In this document: piece after piece, positions 43,101 through 51,109 of the stretch
Position numbering within the stretch: the first letter of the stretch is position 1
Layout of the letters: the number at the start of each line of letters is the position of its first letter
Origin: Photobacterium swingsii
Lineage (GTDB): Bacteria; Pseudomonadota; Gammaproteobacteria; Enterobacterales; Vibrionaceae
Length of the DNA: 64,000 nucleotides
Reading direction: 5' to 3'
Assembly: GCF_024346715.1 (NCBI RefSeq)
Contig: NZ_AP024852.1
Location: forward strand, 2,976,001 to 3,040,000
The notes under the pieces: generated by a model
What the model was told of the DNA's origin: nothing
What the model saw: the letters and a program-made list of their open reading frames with translations, nothing else
The model's database searches: none
Program-made: the position numbers and the translations under genes

Positions 43101-43959
43101 CTGCCAATAACTGCTCTTTGGTGGCACTCACCCGCAACGTCAATTGCTGTTCAGACACCACAGCTTGTTGGTGCTGCTTGAATACTTGAATATTCGTATT
43201 CAGTTGGGTGAGCGCTTGTTTTAAAGCGGCCAGTTGTTCATTTAACGCTTGCTTGTCTTCATCAGATAACAGCGCAATATCACCCAGCTGTTTTTGAAGC
43301 TGTTCTAACTGCTGTTTTTCTTCACGGGCCCGCTCGTAAGCCGCGACTGACAAACGGCCATAAATTTCACCGCCCGTCATACGCTCTAACAGCGCTGCAC
43401 GCTCATCGGCGCCCGCTTTTAGGAAAGCCGCAAACTCCCCTTGTGGCAGCATCACAGCACGACGAAACTGCTCGAAACTCAGGCCAATCAAGCGCTCTAT
43501 TTCAATTTGAAGTTCTTGCTTTTTGCCTGCAAAACGCTGGCCTGTGTCAATGTTTTCGAGCCACTGTTCCGAGGCTTGAATACGGCCATCAGCCCGGCCA
43601 CGTGCACGACGTACATGCCAGTGTGCACGCCAGTAACTGCCATCATTAGCAACAAAGTCCACTTCGGCAAAACCTTCGGCTTTACCGCGCGACAAAATGC
43701 TGCGGACATCATTGGCTTTGATACGGCTGTTATCGTTATCTCGACCGATTTCGGCATCGTTTTTTTTGTTGGCTTGCAAGCGAGGAATACGATCATAAAT
43801 AGCTAAGCAAATGGCATCCAGCAAGGTGGATTTACCCGATCCTGTTTTACCCGTGATCGCAAATAAGCCGCTATCGCCTAAACGACCATTGGCAAAATCA
43901 ATTTCAAAGCTCGATTGAAGACTGGCAAGGTTCTCACCACGTAACGCTAATATTTTCAT
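40159..43959 (-). CDS. sbcC: SbcC, exonuclease complex ATPase subunit
   Basis: SbcC is the SMC/Rad50-like partner of the nuclease SbcD; together they cut DNA hairpins and protein-blocked ends. The 1266-residue protein (E. coli 1048) has Walker A (GKTGSGKSTLLDA) near residue 36 and long glutamine-rich coiled coils. A zinc-hook CPLCGSHDH sits about half-way along. The C-terminal end carries the signature SLSGGESFLVSLALALAL and Walker B LFIDEGFGTLD. It starts 20 bp after sbcD. The extra length lies in the coiled-coil arms. Confidence 0.96.
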   Translation of the reverse strand: MKILALRGENLASLQSSFEIDFANGRLGDSGLFAITGKTGSGKSTLLDAICLAIYDRIPRLQANKKNDAEIGRDNDNSRIKANDVRSILSRGKAEGFAEVDFVANDGSYWRAHWHVRRARGRADGRIQASEQWLENIDTGQRFAGKKQELQIEIERLIGLSFEQFRRAVMLPQGEFAAFLKAGADERAALLERMTGGEIYGRLSVAAYERAREEKQQLEQLQKQLGDIALLSDEDKQALNEQLAALKQALTQLNTNIQVFKQHQQAVVSEQQLTLRVSATKEQLLAATEQQEAAKPRYQQLEQIEKAQPARGDYVLLQQVQQRITTLVSALTKAELSVSEQQGHADTVLATVEQAKKALADVEQAWLQLEPKLKEAARFDQQLETHRQQLAQQQKEQQQLASQAAEQQQLLAANQHQQQELQQRQQQLAIFFEQQQIIKQVSAQYDAVQSSLSQYLAAHRQLSSLSKDKQQIEKDQLDHQAQQVALDQQLTDLQVQRQQSESQLAGLDFDKLAAEQAADQQQLQHHQQALDDVRSGMAALRESEGYLAQIETRFDEYQQQCHELQSAEQRLTLLQPDIVGLKLRHQEADSILQQSRAVLSLNDYRAQLQPDEACPLCGSHDHPYASDEPLVDSVLTVQTQNVAALQQQLQQLESEAHALQLQQPKIQQRISELGQELKRLQPLCTAPLAKHDTLLQTLKADAAVFALQQLDVLSEDRPNRAVLIEQQSVWQQQQEALLEAYQVLQQGVAQRQSQMNGVRQQQQILQNIQQQESALKDTLSQHNQRTTQWQERLNSLQQQSAVQQEILHARDSALNHVFGSDEWLQQLRQYGETQYLEQLQQAVDHYHQQVLAQEQAEKQLNELAPVLATQALALKQVQDEQQHIETVLEQGNQTIAQLWQQRCALIGEQAITSLEESHKLSLAQNQAKLAGAEAQLRQVQDALTAANTHVVNIKQQQLDADKEHQHHQATWQQWLEKLVVDEAQLIGLLNKDEQWLSQERLALKAIEQAVSAAQTLLVEREQALVEHQPVLLAAKAWFSEHEFADDLAQQGEQLAEWENEKSAQEEQVFQLRQQIEHADKAELQVGNLKQKLITQQEQAELWLQMNELIGSATGNKFRTLAQGLTLQQLVVLANEHLHDLAPRYALQPVPNSPLALQVIDHDMGDEVRSVESLSGGESFLVSLALALALASLAADTRQLGSLFIDEGFGTLDPDSLEMALACLDALQADGRQIGVISHVGTLVERIGVQVAVEAMGGGRSQIAIRG

Positions 43960-43979
43960 TGTTTAATTCCCAAGCCGAC

Positions 43980-45221
43980 TTATTGTACCGTATCGCTTTC
44001 TTCAACTTGCACCAGCAAAGATTCAAACGCGCTGGTCATGGCGGTATTTGGCTCGCCGTCGTACTTTTTCGCCCAGCTCAAGGCAAACACTTGCTGAGGC
44101 GACACTTCAGACAATCGACGCTGATTGAGCGGGTTTTCCTGCTCGGTTTGCTGATAATGCGGGGTAATTTTGGCCAGACGAACCGCTTTGCCTTCTAAGG
44201 CTTGCAACACTTTCTCGCGCAGCAAAGCTTGTGGTTGATCCAGCAGCACATGCACTTCTAAGAACGGTTGTTGTTCGCGTGGTAGCGCGTCAACCTCAAG
44301 AGCTTTAAGCGCGCTAATCACTTCAACCAATGATGCTGGCTTGGTGGGTACTTTGAGCATGTCGACCGTACGTGGAATAAAGATTTGTTCAATATCACTC
44401 ACCTGTGAACCCGATAGTTCAGTGATCACCACTTGGTGTTTATAATCACGTTCCGACATGGATAATGGCAATGGTGAGCCGCTGTAGCGAATATGCTCTT
44501 GCTTAGCAACACGCTGAGCTAGATGTAAATGCCCCAACGCGACATAGCTAATATCATCGGCAAAAATAGAGGCTGGTAGCGCATGCTGGTTGCCACCTAA
44601 TACGCGGCGCTCTGACATTTCAGACAACTTGCCCGACGCCATGTACGCGTGCCCCATACCAATTAAGGCTTGCTGTTCGGTACAGCGGGCACGAGCAGCC
44701 GTTGTCATTTCAGCATATAAAGTTTCAACGCCTTTGATCAAACGGTCATCATCGTCTTCTAATGCTTCAGTACGTAAATCTGCGCTGCGCAAAAATGGCA
44801 CTGCCAGCACCCAAGCCGTTTGTTTACCACTGTGATCAGTCAATGGCACCAACATACGATCACAATCTAACTCACCGTTTTCATGGCGATGGATCCCACC
44901 GACCATATGCAGATCAAAGGCTTTGAGCAGCTCATGAGGGGCATCCAGTTTACTTGGCGAATCATGGTTACCGCCTATCATGACCACATCAAGCTGCGGC
45001 ATATTTTTCGCCAGTCGCGCTAGAAAGCGATAAAGCATCCGCCACGCACTTGCCGGTGGATTCGCGGTATCGAAAATATCCCCTGCCACCAATAAGGCAT
45101 CAATTTGGTGCTGCTCTAAGGTATCAGCTAACCAATCAAGAAAGGCTTGATGCTCATAGTCACGGCTATACCCGTGCAGTTGATGGCCGAGATGCCAATC
45201 AGAAGTGTGGAGGATTTTCAT
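43980..45221 (-). CDS. sbcD: SbcD, exonuclease complex nuclease subunit
   Basis: SbcD is the Mre11-like metallophosphoesterase of the SbcCD nuclease. The 413-residue protein has the metal-binding motifs ILHTSDWHLGH, LVAGDIFDTANPP, IGGNHDSPSKL and YVALGHLHLAQRV in order. The ATG at 45221 gives the family start MKILHTSDWH. A GTG five codons upstream is possible, and neither has a strong ribosome binding site. It leads the sbcD-sbcC operon. Confidence 0.95.
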   Translation of the reverse strand: MKILHTSDWHLGHQLHGYSRDYEHQAFLDWLADTLEQHQIDALLVAGDIFDTANPPASAWRMLYRFLARLAKNMPQLDVVMIGGNHDSPSKLDAPHELLKAFDLHMVGGIHRHENGELDCDRMLVPLTDHSGKQTAWVLAVPFLRSADLRTEALEDDDDRLIKGVETLYAEMTTAARARCTEQQALIGMGHAYMASGKLSEMSERRVLGGNQHALPASIFADDISYVALGHLHLAQRVAKQEHIRYSGSPLPLSMSERDYKHQVVITELSGSQVSDIEQIFIPRTVDMLKVPTKPASLVEVISALKALEVDALPREQQPFLEVHVLLDQPQALLREKVLQALEGKAVRLAKITPHYQQTEQENPLNQRRLSEVSPQQVFALSWAKKYDGEPNTAMTSAFESLLVQVEESDTVQ

Positions 45222-45385
45222 AACAATTTTATTCACGCTACCCAGTGATTTACTGCTGTCGATTGTAACCTACTGGCTTTAAGAGCAAAGCGATAAGCCA
45301 AGGAATTTGCTAAAAACCACAGCAAACAAATCAGAAATACAATAAGATTGGCAACCTAATGCCCAACCTAGGATTTGAAGCAGCC

Positions 45386-46300
45386 ATGATGTGGTTTAAA
45401 AACATACTGACCTATCGCTTTACTCGCGAAATCGACCTTAATCCAGATCAACTTGAAAAGCAGTTGGAAGAATTCCGCTTCACACCTTGTGGAAGCCAAG
45501 ACCAACACAAATTTGGCTGGGCGCACGCGTTAGGTAAACACGGTGATATGTTTACCCATGTTGCAGGTGACAACATTCTGATTTGTGCACGCAAAGAAGA
45601 AAAAATGCTGCCAGCTTCAGTGATTAAAGAATCAATGAACAACAAGATCGAGATGCAAGAAAAAGATCTTGGTCGTAAGCTGAAGAAAACAGAAAAAGAC
45701 ACCATCAAAGATGAAATCGTGATGGACTTGCTGCCACGCGCCTTCAGCCGTCACTCTCAAACTTACGCACTGATCATGCCTAAAGAAGGTTATGTGATTG
45801 TGGATGCAGGTAGCTTCAAAAAAGCAGAAGACATGCTAGCACTGCTTCGTAAGTCTATTGGTAGCCTGCCTGTTGTGCCTGTAACACCAGAAAAACCAGC
45901 AGAACTGACGATGACAGAATGGGTACGTTCAAATGCAAGCCCAACCGGTTTCACTATCGGTGAAGAAGCTGAATTTAAAGCCATGCTTGAAGAAGGTGGT
46001 GTGATCCGTTGTAAACAGCAAGATTTAAGCTGTGATGAAATTCTGGCACACATTGAAGCAGACAAGCTGGTGACTAAGCTAGCGTTAAACTGGCAAGATC
46101 GCATCGACTTCATCCTTAGCGACGATCTATCAGTCAAACGTCTGAAATTCAGCGATGAATTAAAAGATGAAAACGAAGACATTGACCGCGAAGAAGTGGC
46201 AGCACGTATTGATGCTGATCTGTCACTGATGTGCGGTGAATTCTCGGCGTTCTTACCGAATCTATTTGAAGTACTTGGCGGTTTAGAAGCCAAAGAGTAA
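45386..46300 (+). CDS. rdgC: RdgC, DNA-binding recombination modulator
   Basis: RdgC is a ring-forming, nonspecific DNA-binding protein that restrains RecA. The 304-residue product has the E. coli length and matches through [48 protein letters not shown] and [12 protein letters not shown]. The [16 protein letters not shown] tail also matches. I started it at the first of two adjacent ATGs at 45386, as in E. coli. An ATG at 45359 would add nine residues. It is divergent from sbcDC. Confidence 0.95.
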   Translation: MMWFKNILTYRFTREIDLNPDQLEKQLEEFRFTPCGSQDQHKFGWAHALGKHGDMFTHVAGDNILICARKEEKMLPASVIKESMNNKIEMQEKDLGRKLKKTEKDTIKDEIVMDLLPRAFSRHSQTYALIMPKEGYVIVDAGSFKKAEDMLALLRKSIGSLPVVPVTPEKPAELTMTEWVRSNASPTGFTIGEEAEFKAMLEEGGVIRCKQQDLSCDEILAHIEADKLVTKLALNWQDRIDFILSDDLSVKRLKFSDELKDENEDIDREEVAARIDADLSLMCGEFSAFLPNLFEVLGGLEAKE

Positions 46301-46326
46301 AGTACTCGCCACGTTAATATCTAAGC

Positions 46327-46356
46327 AAGGCTGCCCACAGTGGTAGCCTTCTTTTT
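46327..46356 (+). terminator. Terminator of rdgC
   Basis: AAGGCT and AGCCTT form the core of an imperfect stem followed by CTTTTT, 26 bp after the rdgC stop. Confidence 0.8.
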
Positions 46357-46585
46357 ATCTGCCCCCTCTAATCCAAACAATGGCTCTTTATTTACGATGT
46401 GAATCACGCAAATAGCCTCCTCTCTCGCCTCTACTTGATAACACTTCGCAACACCACACCAAATCTAGCCGCATTTCTATACTTATATTGCCTTTGTGGG
46501 CGAGTTCACAGTAAAATCGCGCCTCCTTCCGCATCACTAGGTGATTGCGGCCTGATTTGCAATCAGACACGAGAATTATAGAGCT

Positions 46586-47977
46586 ATGTTTAAACCTGAA
46601 TTGTTATCCCCTGCCGGTAGTCTTAAAAACATGCGTTACGCGTTCGCGTACGGCGCAGATGCCGTCTACGCTGGCCAACCACGTTACAGTCTTCGTGTTC
46701 GTAACAACGAATTCAACCACGAAAACCTAAAAATCGGTATCGATGAAGCCCATGCTCAAGGCAAAAAGCTTTACGTGGTATGTAACATTCAGCCGCATAA
46801 CTCGAAACTAAAAACCTTTATTCGCGATCTTAAGCCTATCGTCGACATGGGCCCAGATGCCCTAATCATGTCAGATCCAGGCCTTATCATGATGGTTCGC
46901 GAAAGCTTCCCTGAAATGCCAATCCACCTATCAGTACAGGCGAATGCAGTAAACTGGGCAACCGTTAAATTCTGGTCTACTCAAGGCGTTGAGCGTGTGA
47001 TCCTTTCTCGTGAGCTATCACTAGAAGAAATCGAAGAGATCCGCGAAAACTGCCCAGATACCGAACTAGAAATTTTCGTACACGGTGCACTTTGCATGGC
47101 GTACTCTGGTCGCTGTCTACTGTCTGGCTACATCAATAAGCGCGATCCAAACCAAGGTACTTGTACTAACGCTTGTCGTTGGGAATACAAAACCGAAAAA
47201 GCGACTGAAAACGATGCAGGTCAAATCGTTGAAGTACAAGACGCTGCTGCCGTTCAAATGCAAGATGCAGAAGAGCGCCCAGACAACACGCTTGGTCTAG
47301 GTAAACCAACAGATGAAGTTGTGCTACTGAGCGAAAGCCACCGCCCTGAAGAAAAAATGGCGGCATTTGAAGATGAGCACGGCACTTACATCATGAACTC
47401 AAAAGACCTACGCGCGGTTCAGCACGTTGATCGTTTGACTAAGATGGGTGTTCACTCACTGAAAATCGAAGGTCGTACTAAGTCTTTCTACTACTGTGCA
47501 CGTACTGCGCAGGTTTACCGTAAAGCCATTGATGATGCAGTAGCGGGTAAAGAGTTTGATGAAAGCCTAATGGGTACGCTAGAGAGCCTAGCACACCGTG
47601 GTTACACTGAAGGTTTCCTTCGTCGTCACACTCACGATGCGTACCAAAACTACGACTACGGCTACTCAATTTCTGATTCTCAACAGTTTGTTGGTGAGTT
47701 CACAGGCAAACGCCGTGGTGATCTTGCAGAAGTTGAAGTGAAGAACAAATTCATTGTTGGCGATAGCCTAGAAGTAATGACACCAAAAGGTAACGTTATC
47801 TTCAACCTTGAAACAATGGAAAACCGTAAGTCTGAAGTTATCGATGATGCAAAAGGTAACGGCCACTTTGTCTTCATCCCTGTACCACAAGACATGGATC
47901 TTGAGTTTGGTCTGCTAATGCGTAACCTAAACTCAGGTCAAGACACGCGTAACCCACACGCACAACAAAACGGCTAA
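46586..47977 (+). CDS. trhP: TrhP, U32-family tRNA hydroxylation protein
   Basis: TrhP (formerly YegQ) is needed for prephenate-dependent hydroxylation of uridine 34 in several tRNAs. The 463-residue protein has the U32 start FKPELLSPAGSLKNMRYAFA. A cysteine cluster (ALCMAYSGRCLLSGY, then GTCTNACRWEY) probably holds an iron-sulfur cluster. The family motif LKIEGRTKSFYYCARTAQVY sits near 293. It is followed after 9 bp by a ferredoxin gene, and in E. coli yfhL is required for the same modification. Confidence 0.95.
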   Translation: MFKPELLSPAGSLKNMRYAFAYGADAVYAGQPRYSLRVRNNEFNHENLKIGIDEAHAQGKKLYVVCNIQPHNSKLKTFIRDLKPIVDMGPDALIMSDPGLIMMVRESFPEMPIHLSVQANAVNWATVKFWSTQGVERVILSRELSLEEIEEIRENCPDTELEIFVHGALCMAYSGRCLLSGYINKRDPNQGTCTNACRWEYKTEKATENDAGQIVEVQDAAAVQMQDAEERPDNTLGLGKPTDEVVLLSESHRPEEKMAAFEDEHGTYIMNSKDLRAVQHVDRLTKMGVHSLKIEGRTKSFYYCARTAQVYRKAIDDAVAGKEFDESLMGTLESLAHRGYTEGFLRRHTHDAYQNYDYGYSISDSQQFVGEFTGKRRGDLAEVEVKNKFIVGDSLEVMTPKGNVIFNLETMENRKSEVIDDAKGNGHFVFIPVPQDMDLEFGLLMRNLNSGQDTRNPHAQQNG

Positions 47978-47986
47978 TCCAAGGTT

Positions 47987-48241
47987 ATGGCGTTATTAAT
48001 TACCGATAAATGCATTAACTGCGACATGTGTGATCCTGAGTGCCCTAACGAAGCGATCACCATGGGCGACTCAATCTATGAGATTGATGTCGACCTCTGC
48101 ACTGAGTGTAAAGGCCACTACGACAAGCCAACGTGCCAGTCAGTGTGTCCTATCACTAACTGTATTATCGTTGACCCTAACCACGTTGAAACTGACGATG
48201 AGCTACTCGAAAAGTTTGTGATTATCCAAGGATTAACCTAA
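47987..48241 (+). CDS. yfhL: YfhL, 2[4Fe-4S] ferredoxin
   Basis: This 84-residue ferredoxin has two cluster-binding cysteine sets, CINCDMCDPECP (residues about 9-20) and CTECKGHYDKPTCQSVCP (about 38-55). The extended spacing in the second set is typical of the Alvin-type family. It matches E. coli YfhL almost throughout. Its position 9 bp after trhP suggests that it supplies electrons to the TrhP reaction or to maturation of its cluster. Confidence 0.95.
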   Translation: MALLITDKCINCDMCDPECPNEAITMGDSIYEIDVDLCTECKGHYDKPTCQSVCPITNCIIVDPNHVETDDELLEKFVIIQGLT

Positions 48242-48288
48242 GGGCTAATCTTTCTAACCGGCACGGTTAGGCACAAATAGGTTCGATC

Positions 48289-48315
48289 AAAAAAGCGCCG
48301 CTAGGCGCTTTTTTT
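48289..48315. terminator. Bidirectional terminator between yfhL and mepA
   Basis: GCGCC and GGCGC with flanking A6 and T7 runs form a stem of 11 bp with a 4-base loop. It can serve both the trhP-yfhL and the convergent mepA transcripts. Confidence 0.9.
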
Positions 48316-48364
48316 GTATCTGCTATATCAATTATTTATCAATAAGTTACCTAAGAAAGGGCCG

Positions 48365-49225
48365 CTACTTTAATAAAGCCATGCACTGCGCAGGCGGTAT
48401 CTTAACGGGTTTCTTTTTCTTGGTTGTATTTGTTGCAGTTGCTTTAGCCGCTGTTTTTTTCTTGTCCGATTTCACTTTTGGTTTGGGTTTCCAGGAAGCA
48501 AGCTCAGCCCCACAACCATCACCTGCTGGCGGCGCTTTTTGTGCTTTACAATTATCACTGCCTTCGGGGCAATGTAAACGCACATGAAAGTGATAATAGT
48601 GTCCCCACCATGGACGGACTTTTTGTAGCCAATCGCGCTGTTTCCACTCGCGTTTACACAATTGCTCTTTGATCACTGGGTGAACAAATATCCGTGCAAC
48701 CCGTTCATCCGCAGCCGCTAACTGCACAAGCAATGCCTGCTTATCACTCCAATTCGCTTTGTTAATTTTATAATCTTTAATGTGAACCATAGGCAGCGGC
48801 TGCGCCTCAACCAAGGCGTTTTTATCAAGTGGTTTATCGGTGATTTTTAACCAAATATCGGCATCAAGACCCGTTTGATGACTCGCATGACCAGAAGAAA
48901 AGCGGCCACCTCGTGGCATCGCGATATCACCGACTAATAAATTACCCAATTCGAGTTCATTGACTTGTTTCGAGAGCTGTTGCAGAAACACTATCATCTC
49001 TTGATGGCCATAGTAGCGACCACGGTGGGAGCGGATCACTTGATAGCCATCACCTTGCAGAGGGAGCGCTTCACCGCCAGCCATACAGCCATTGCTGTAA
49101 GTCCCAATGGACTCAGAGTCACCTTTACTGGGTTCACTAACTTTTTCCCACGGGCTGGCCACAACAGACAAAGATACGGATCCAAAGCTGAATAATAAGC
49201 ATGACAATAGTACTAATCGATACAC
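48365..49225 (-). CDS. mepA: Penicillin-insensitive murein endopeptidase
   Basis: MepA is a periplasmic LAS-type zinc peptidase that cuts D-Ala-mDAP cross-links in peptidoglycan. The 286-residue product has a signal peptide ending near SVVAS and the zinc motif GGHASHQTGLDADIW. The C-terminal HYHFHVRLHCP supplies further metal and catalytic His residues. The C terminus is lysine-rich and longer than in E. coli (274 residues). I chose the GTG at 49225 because GGAGGG lies just upstream. A GTG 21 bp earlier places that ribosome binding site inside the gene. Confidence 0.92.
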   Translation of the reverse strand: MYRLVLLSCLLFSFGSVSLSVVASPWEKVSEPSKGDSESIGTYSNGCMAGGEALPLQGDGYQVIRSHRGRYYGHQEMIVFLQQLSKQVNELELGNLLVGDIAMPRGGRFSSGHASHQTGLDADIWLKITDKPLDKNALVEAQPLPMVHIKDYKINKANWSDKQALLVQLAAADERVARIFVHPVIKEQLCKREWKQRDWLQKVRPWWGHYYHFHVRLHCPEGSDNCKAQKAPPAGDGCGAELASWKPKPKVKSDKKKTAAKATATNTTKKKKPVKIPPAQCMALLK

Positions 49226-49299
49226 AAGCCGCCCTCCGTGGTTCACGCAAATTGAGCGTGGCGCTTGGATATAGCATAGCAGTCCTAGATCACGCCCAT

Positions 49300-49323
49300 T
49301 AAAAAAGCTGCACGAGGCAGCTT
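49300..49323 (-). terminator. Terminator of the SorC-type regulator gene
   Basis: On the minus strand AAGCTGC and GCAGCTT form a 7-bp stem with a 5-base loop followed by six T residues, 28 bp beyond the regulator stop. Confidence 0.88.
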
Positions 49324-49351
49324 CAAAAAGTATCCGAGAAATTCAGGGAGA

Positions 49352-50329
49352 TTACTTCATTTGTTGGTCTAGGTTCAAAATTGTCAGGGCATTACTCACG
49401 CTGGTTGCCAACACATCGACGACCCCTGAACGTAACGCGCCTAACAAGGCTAACGCTTTACTGTTTTCTGCCGCCGTCACCACCACGGTAGGAATATTAC
49501 GTAGCTCTTCCATGCTCAGACCAATCACTCGATCGCTCATCATGGTGTCGGCTTTATTGCCTTGGCTATCAAAAAAATCATAACCAGCAATATCACCGAC
49601 TACGCCTTTACGGATCCGTGCTTCAACAATCTCTTGCGGCGTAAACCAGCCTAACTTCACCATGTGGCTGTTCTCGTTCATATCACCCACACCAACCAAA
49701 GCGACATCGGCGCGACGAGCACGGTCTAGGGTTTCTTTAACCGTACCATTTTTCATGAAGGCTTCTTTTACCGTTATATCTTCCACATAGGCAGGGGCAT
49801 ATAAGGTCTCACTAATCCCATCGTACTTCTTCGCCAGCTGACGACAAATATGGTCAGCGTTAATCGCGTTACCTGAGCGGTGCGTACCACCAATACCACA
49901 GACAAAACGGCACTTACGGTGCGGCACTACACCGACATGATTTGCGATAGATGCAATGTTACGCCCTTGCCCTACAGTAACCACCATGTCATCGGTTAAA
50001 ATCGAAGAAAGGTAACTTGAAATCAGGCTCGCCACTTGCTGACGTTGGCTTTCATCATCGGGTTGATCCAGTGCTATCAGAGCGCGCTTCAAACCAAAGC
50101 GTTCTACCAGCTGCTGCTCCAGTTTCTCACTAAATACTGGGTGATATTTGACCGTAATTTCAACCACACCTTCATCACGTGCACGGCGTAATAAACGGCC
50201 AACTTTGGCACGCGACATCCCAAATTTTTTAGAGATCTCTTCTTGGGTTGCGCCTTCTTGATAGTAAGCAATCGCAATTTCAGTCAGTTGGTCACTGTCG
50301 ACATGGGAGGATTCAGGCTGTGTGGTCAT
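49352..50329 (-). CDS. SorC/DeoR-family sugar-binding transcriptional regulator
   Basis: The 325-residue protein has an N-terminal helix-turn-helix (YYQEGATQEEISKKFGMSRAKVGRLLRRA, about 23-51). A sugar-binding domain related to sugar-phosphate isomerases follows, with VTVGQGRNIASIA, CGIGGTHRSG and VALVGVGDM. Family members respond to phosphorylated sugars and usually sit next to the sugar operon they control. Here the neighbours are mepA and minor pilins, so its targets are unknown. The ribosome binding site is weak. Confidence 0.9.
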   Translation of the reverse strand: MTTQPESSHVDSDQLTEIAIAYYQEGATQEEISKKFGMSRAKVGRLLRRARDEGVVEITVKYHPVFSEKLEQQLVERFGLKRALIALDQPDDESQRQQVASLISSYLSSILTDDMVVTVGQGRNIASIANHVGVVPHRKCRFVCGIGGTHRSGNAINADHICRQLAKKYDGISETLYAPAYVEDITVKEAFMKNGTVKETLDRARRADVALVGVGDMNENSHMVKLGWFTPQEIVEARIRKGVVGDIAGYDFFDSQGNKADTMMSDRVIGLSMEELRNIPTVVVTAAENSKALALLGALRSGVVDVLATSVSNALTILNLDQQMK

Positions 50330-50668
50330 TACAGGATCTATTACTTAAGAATCAATATGTTCATCATACAGAGATGCATCAAATCAGGCGAGACGTAGAT
50401 CAAAACAGCAAGTAGAAAATAGCGCGTACAGCAAATACAGCGATAATCAGCTTAGCGCTGAACACTTTTCAATAGTAGTAAACAGCACACCAAGACTAAA
50501 AGTTAAGAGATTGATTTATTAGGATATATTAACTCGTACAGCTTTTGGTGTATTGGAACCCAAAAGCTATTTAATAGCGAAAGAAAGACAAAAAAAATAA
50601 GTTACACGCACACAGCATAAAGAATGTGTTCAAAATGATTCACGGTATATCTTAATGTCGATAGATGC
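50330..50668. other. 339-bp AT-rich gap between pilV and the SorC-type regulator
   Basis: The only structure I see is a perfect 9-bp inverted repeat, AGCTTTTGG at 50540 and CCAAAAGCT at 50560-50568, with an 11-base loop and no strong T-run on either strand. It may be a weak terminator for the pilin operon or an operator for the regulator. No coding frame is convincing. Confidence 0.5.
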
Positions 50669-51109
50669 CTAACTTCGCAGTAAAGCATTAGAGGCCGTTT
50701 GCGTTGAATATAAAGTGACTGTCCCGCTACTACCTTGACGATCAGTCCAAGTCACATCAATACTCAAACGTTTTTGGAGGATATTCCCACTGCTATCTGT
50801 GATCTCATTGAGCTTAGTAACCTGACCCGTAAACGACTCAAAATTCGTTTTACAAGATTCTAAATTCGCGAGTGTTAATGTCACTGTAACGCCATTACAG
50901 CTCACATCACCACCAACATTTTCCCACAAATCAATTTGACGCTGAGCAATGCGCATCGCATGCAGTTGAAGCTCATTTTGTTCACTGCGCACTTCAACAT
51001 AACTCTGCAATTTCATAACAGACACAAAAGAAATTGAAATCACCAGTACCGAGATTAAAACTTCAACCAAGCTAAAGCCCCGTTGCTGATTTGGTAATTT
51101 AAAAGTCAT
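50669..51109 (-). CDS. pilV: PilV-like minor type IV pilin
   Basis: Minor pilins form the initiation and tip complex of type IV pili. The 146-residue prepilin has a short leader and the prepilin peptidase site QRG|FSLVEVLIS after Gly11. The +5 residue is Glu16, and a hydrophobic assembly helix follows. Two cysteines in the soluble domain may form a disulfide. It overlaps the end of the upstream pilin gene by 11 bp and has GAGGG upstream. The PilV name is by position and the N-terminal type. Confidence 0.85.
   Translation of the reverse strand: MTFKLPNQQRGFSLVEVLISVLVISISFVSVMKLQSYVEVRSEQNELQLHAMRIAQRQIDLWENVGGDVSCNGVTVTLTLANLESCKTNFESFTGQVTKLNEITDSSGNILQKRLSIDVTWTDRQGSSGTVTLYSTQTASNALLRS

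Noticed and set aside
42600..43300. Dense CAG/TTG trinucleotide runs that look like a repeat element
   Set aside because: They encode the Gln-rich coiled coil of SbcC in frame and have no fixed repeat unit.
45790..46293. A 167-codon minus-strand ORF inside rdgC
   Set aside because: It is serine-rich noise opposite an intact rdgC.
46399..46581. A 60-codon plus-strand ORF upstream of trhP
   Set aside because: No ribosome binding site, no conserved sequence, and it occupies the likely trhP promoter and leader.
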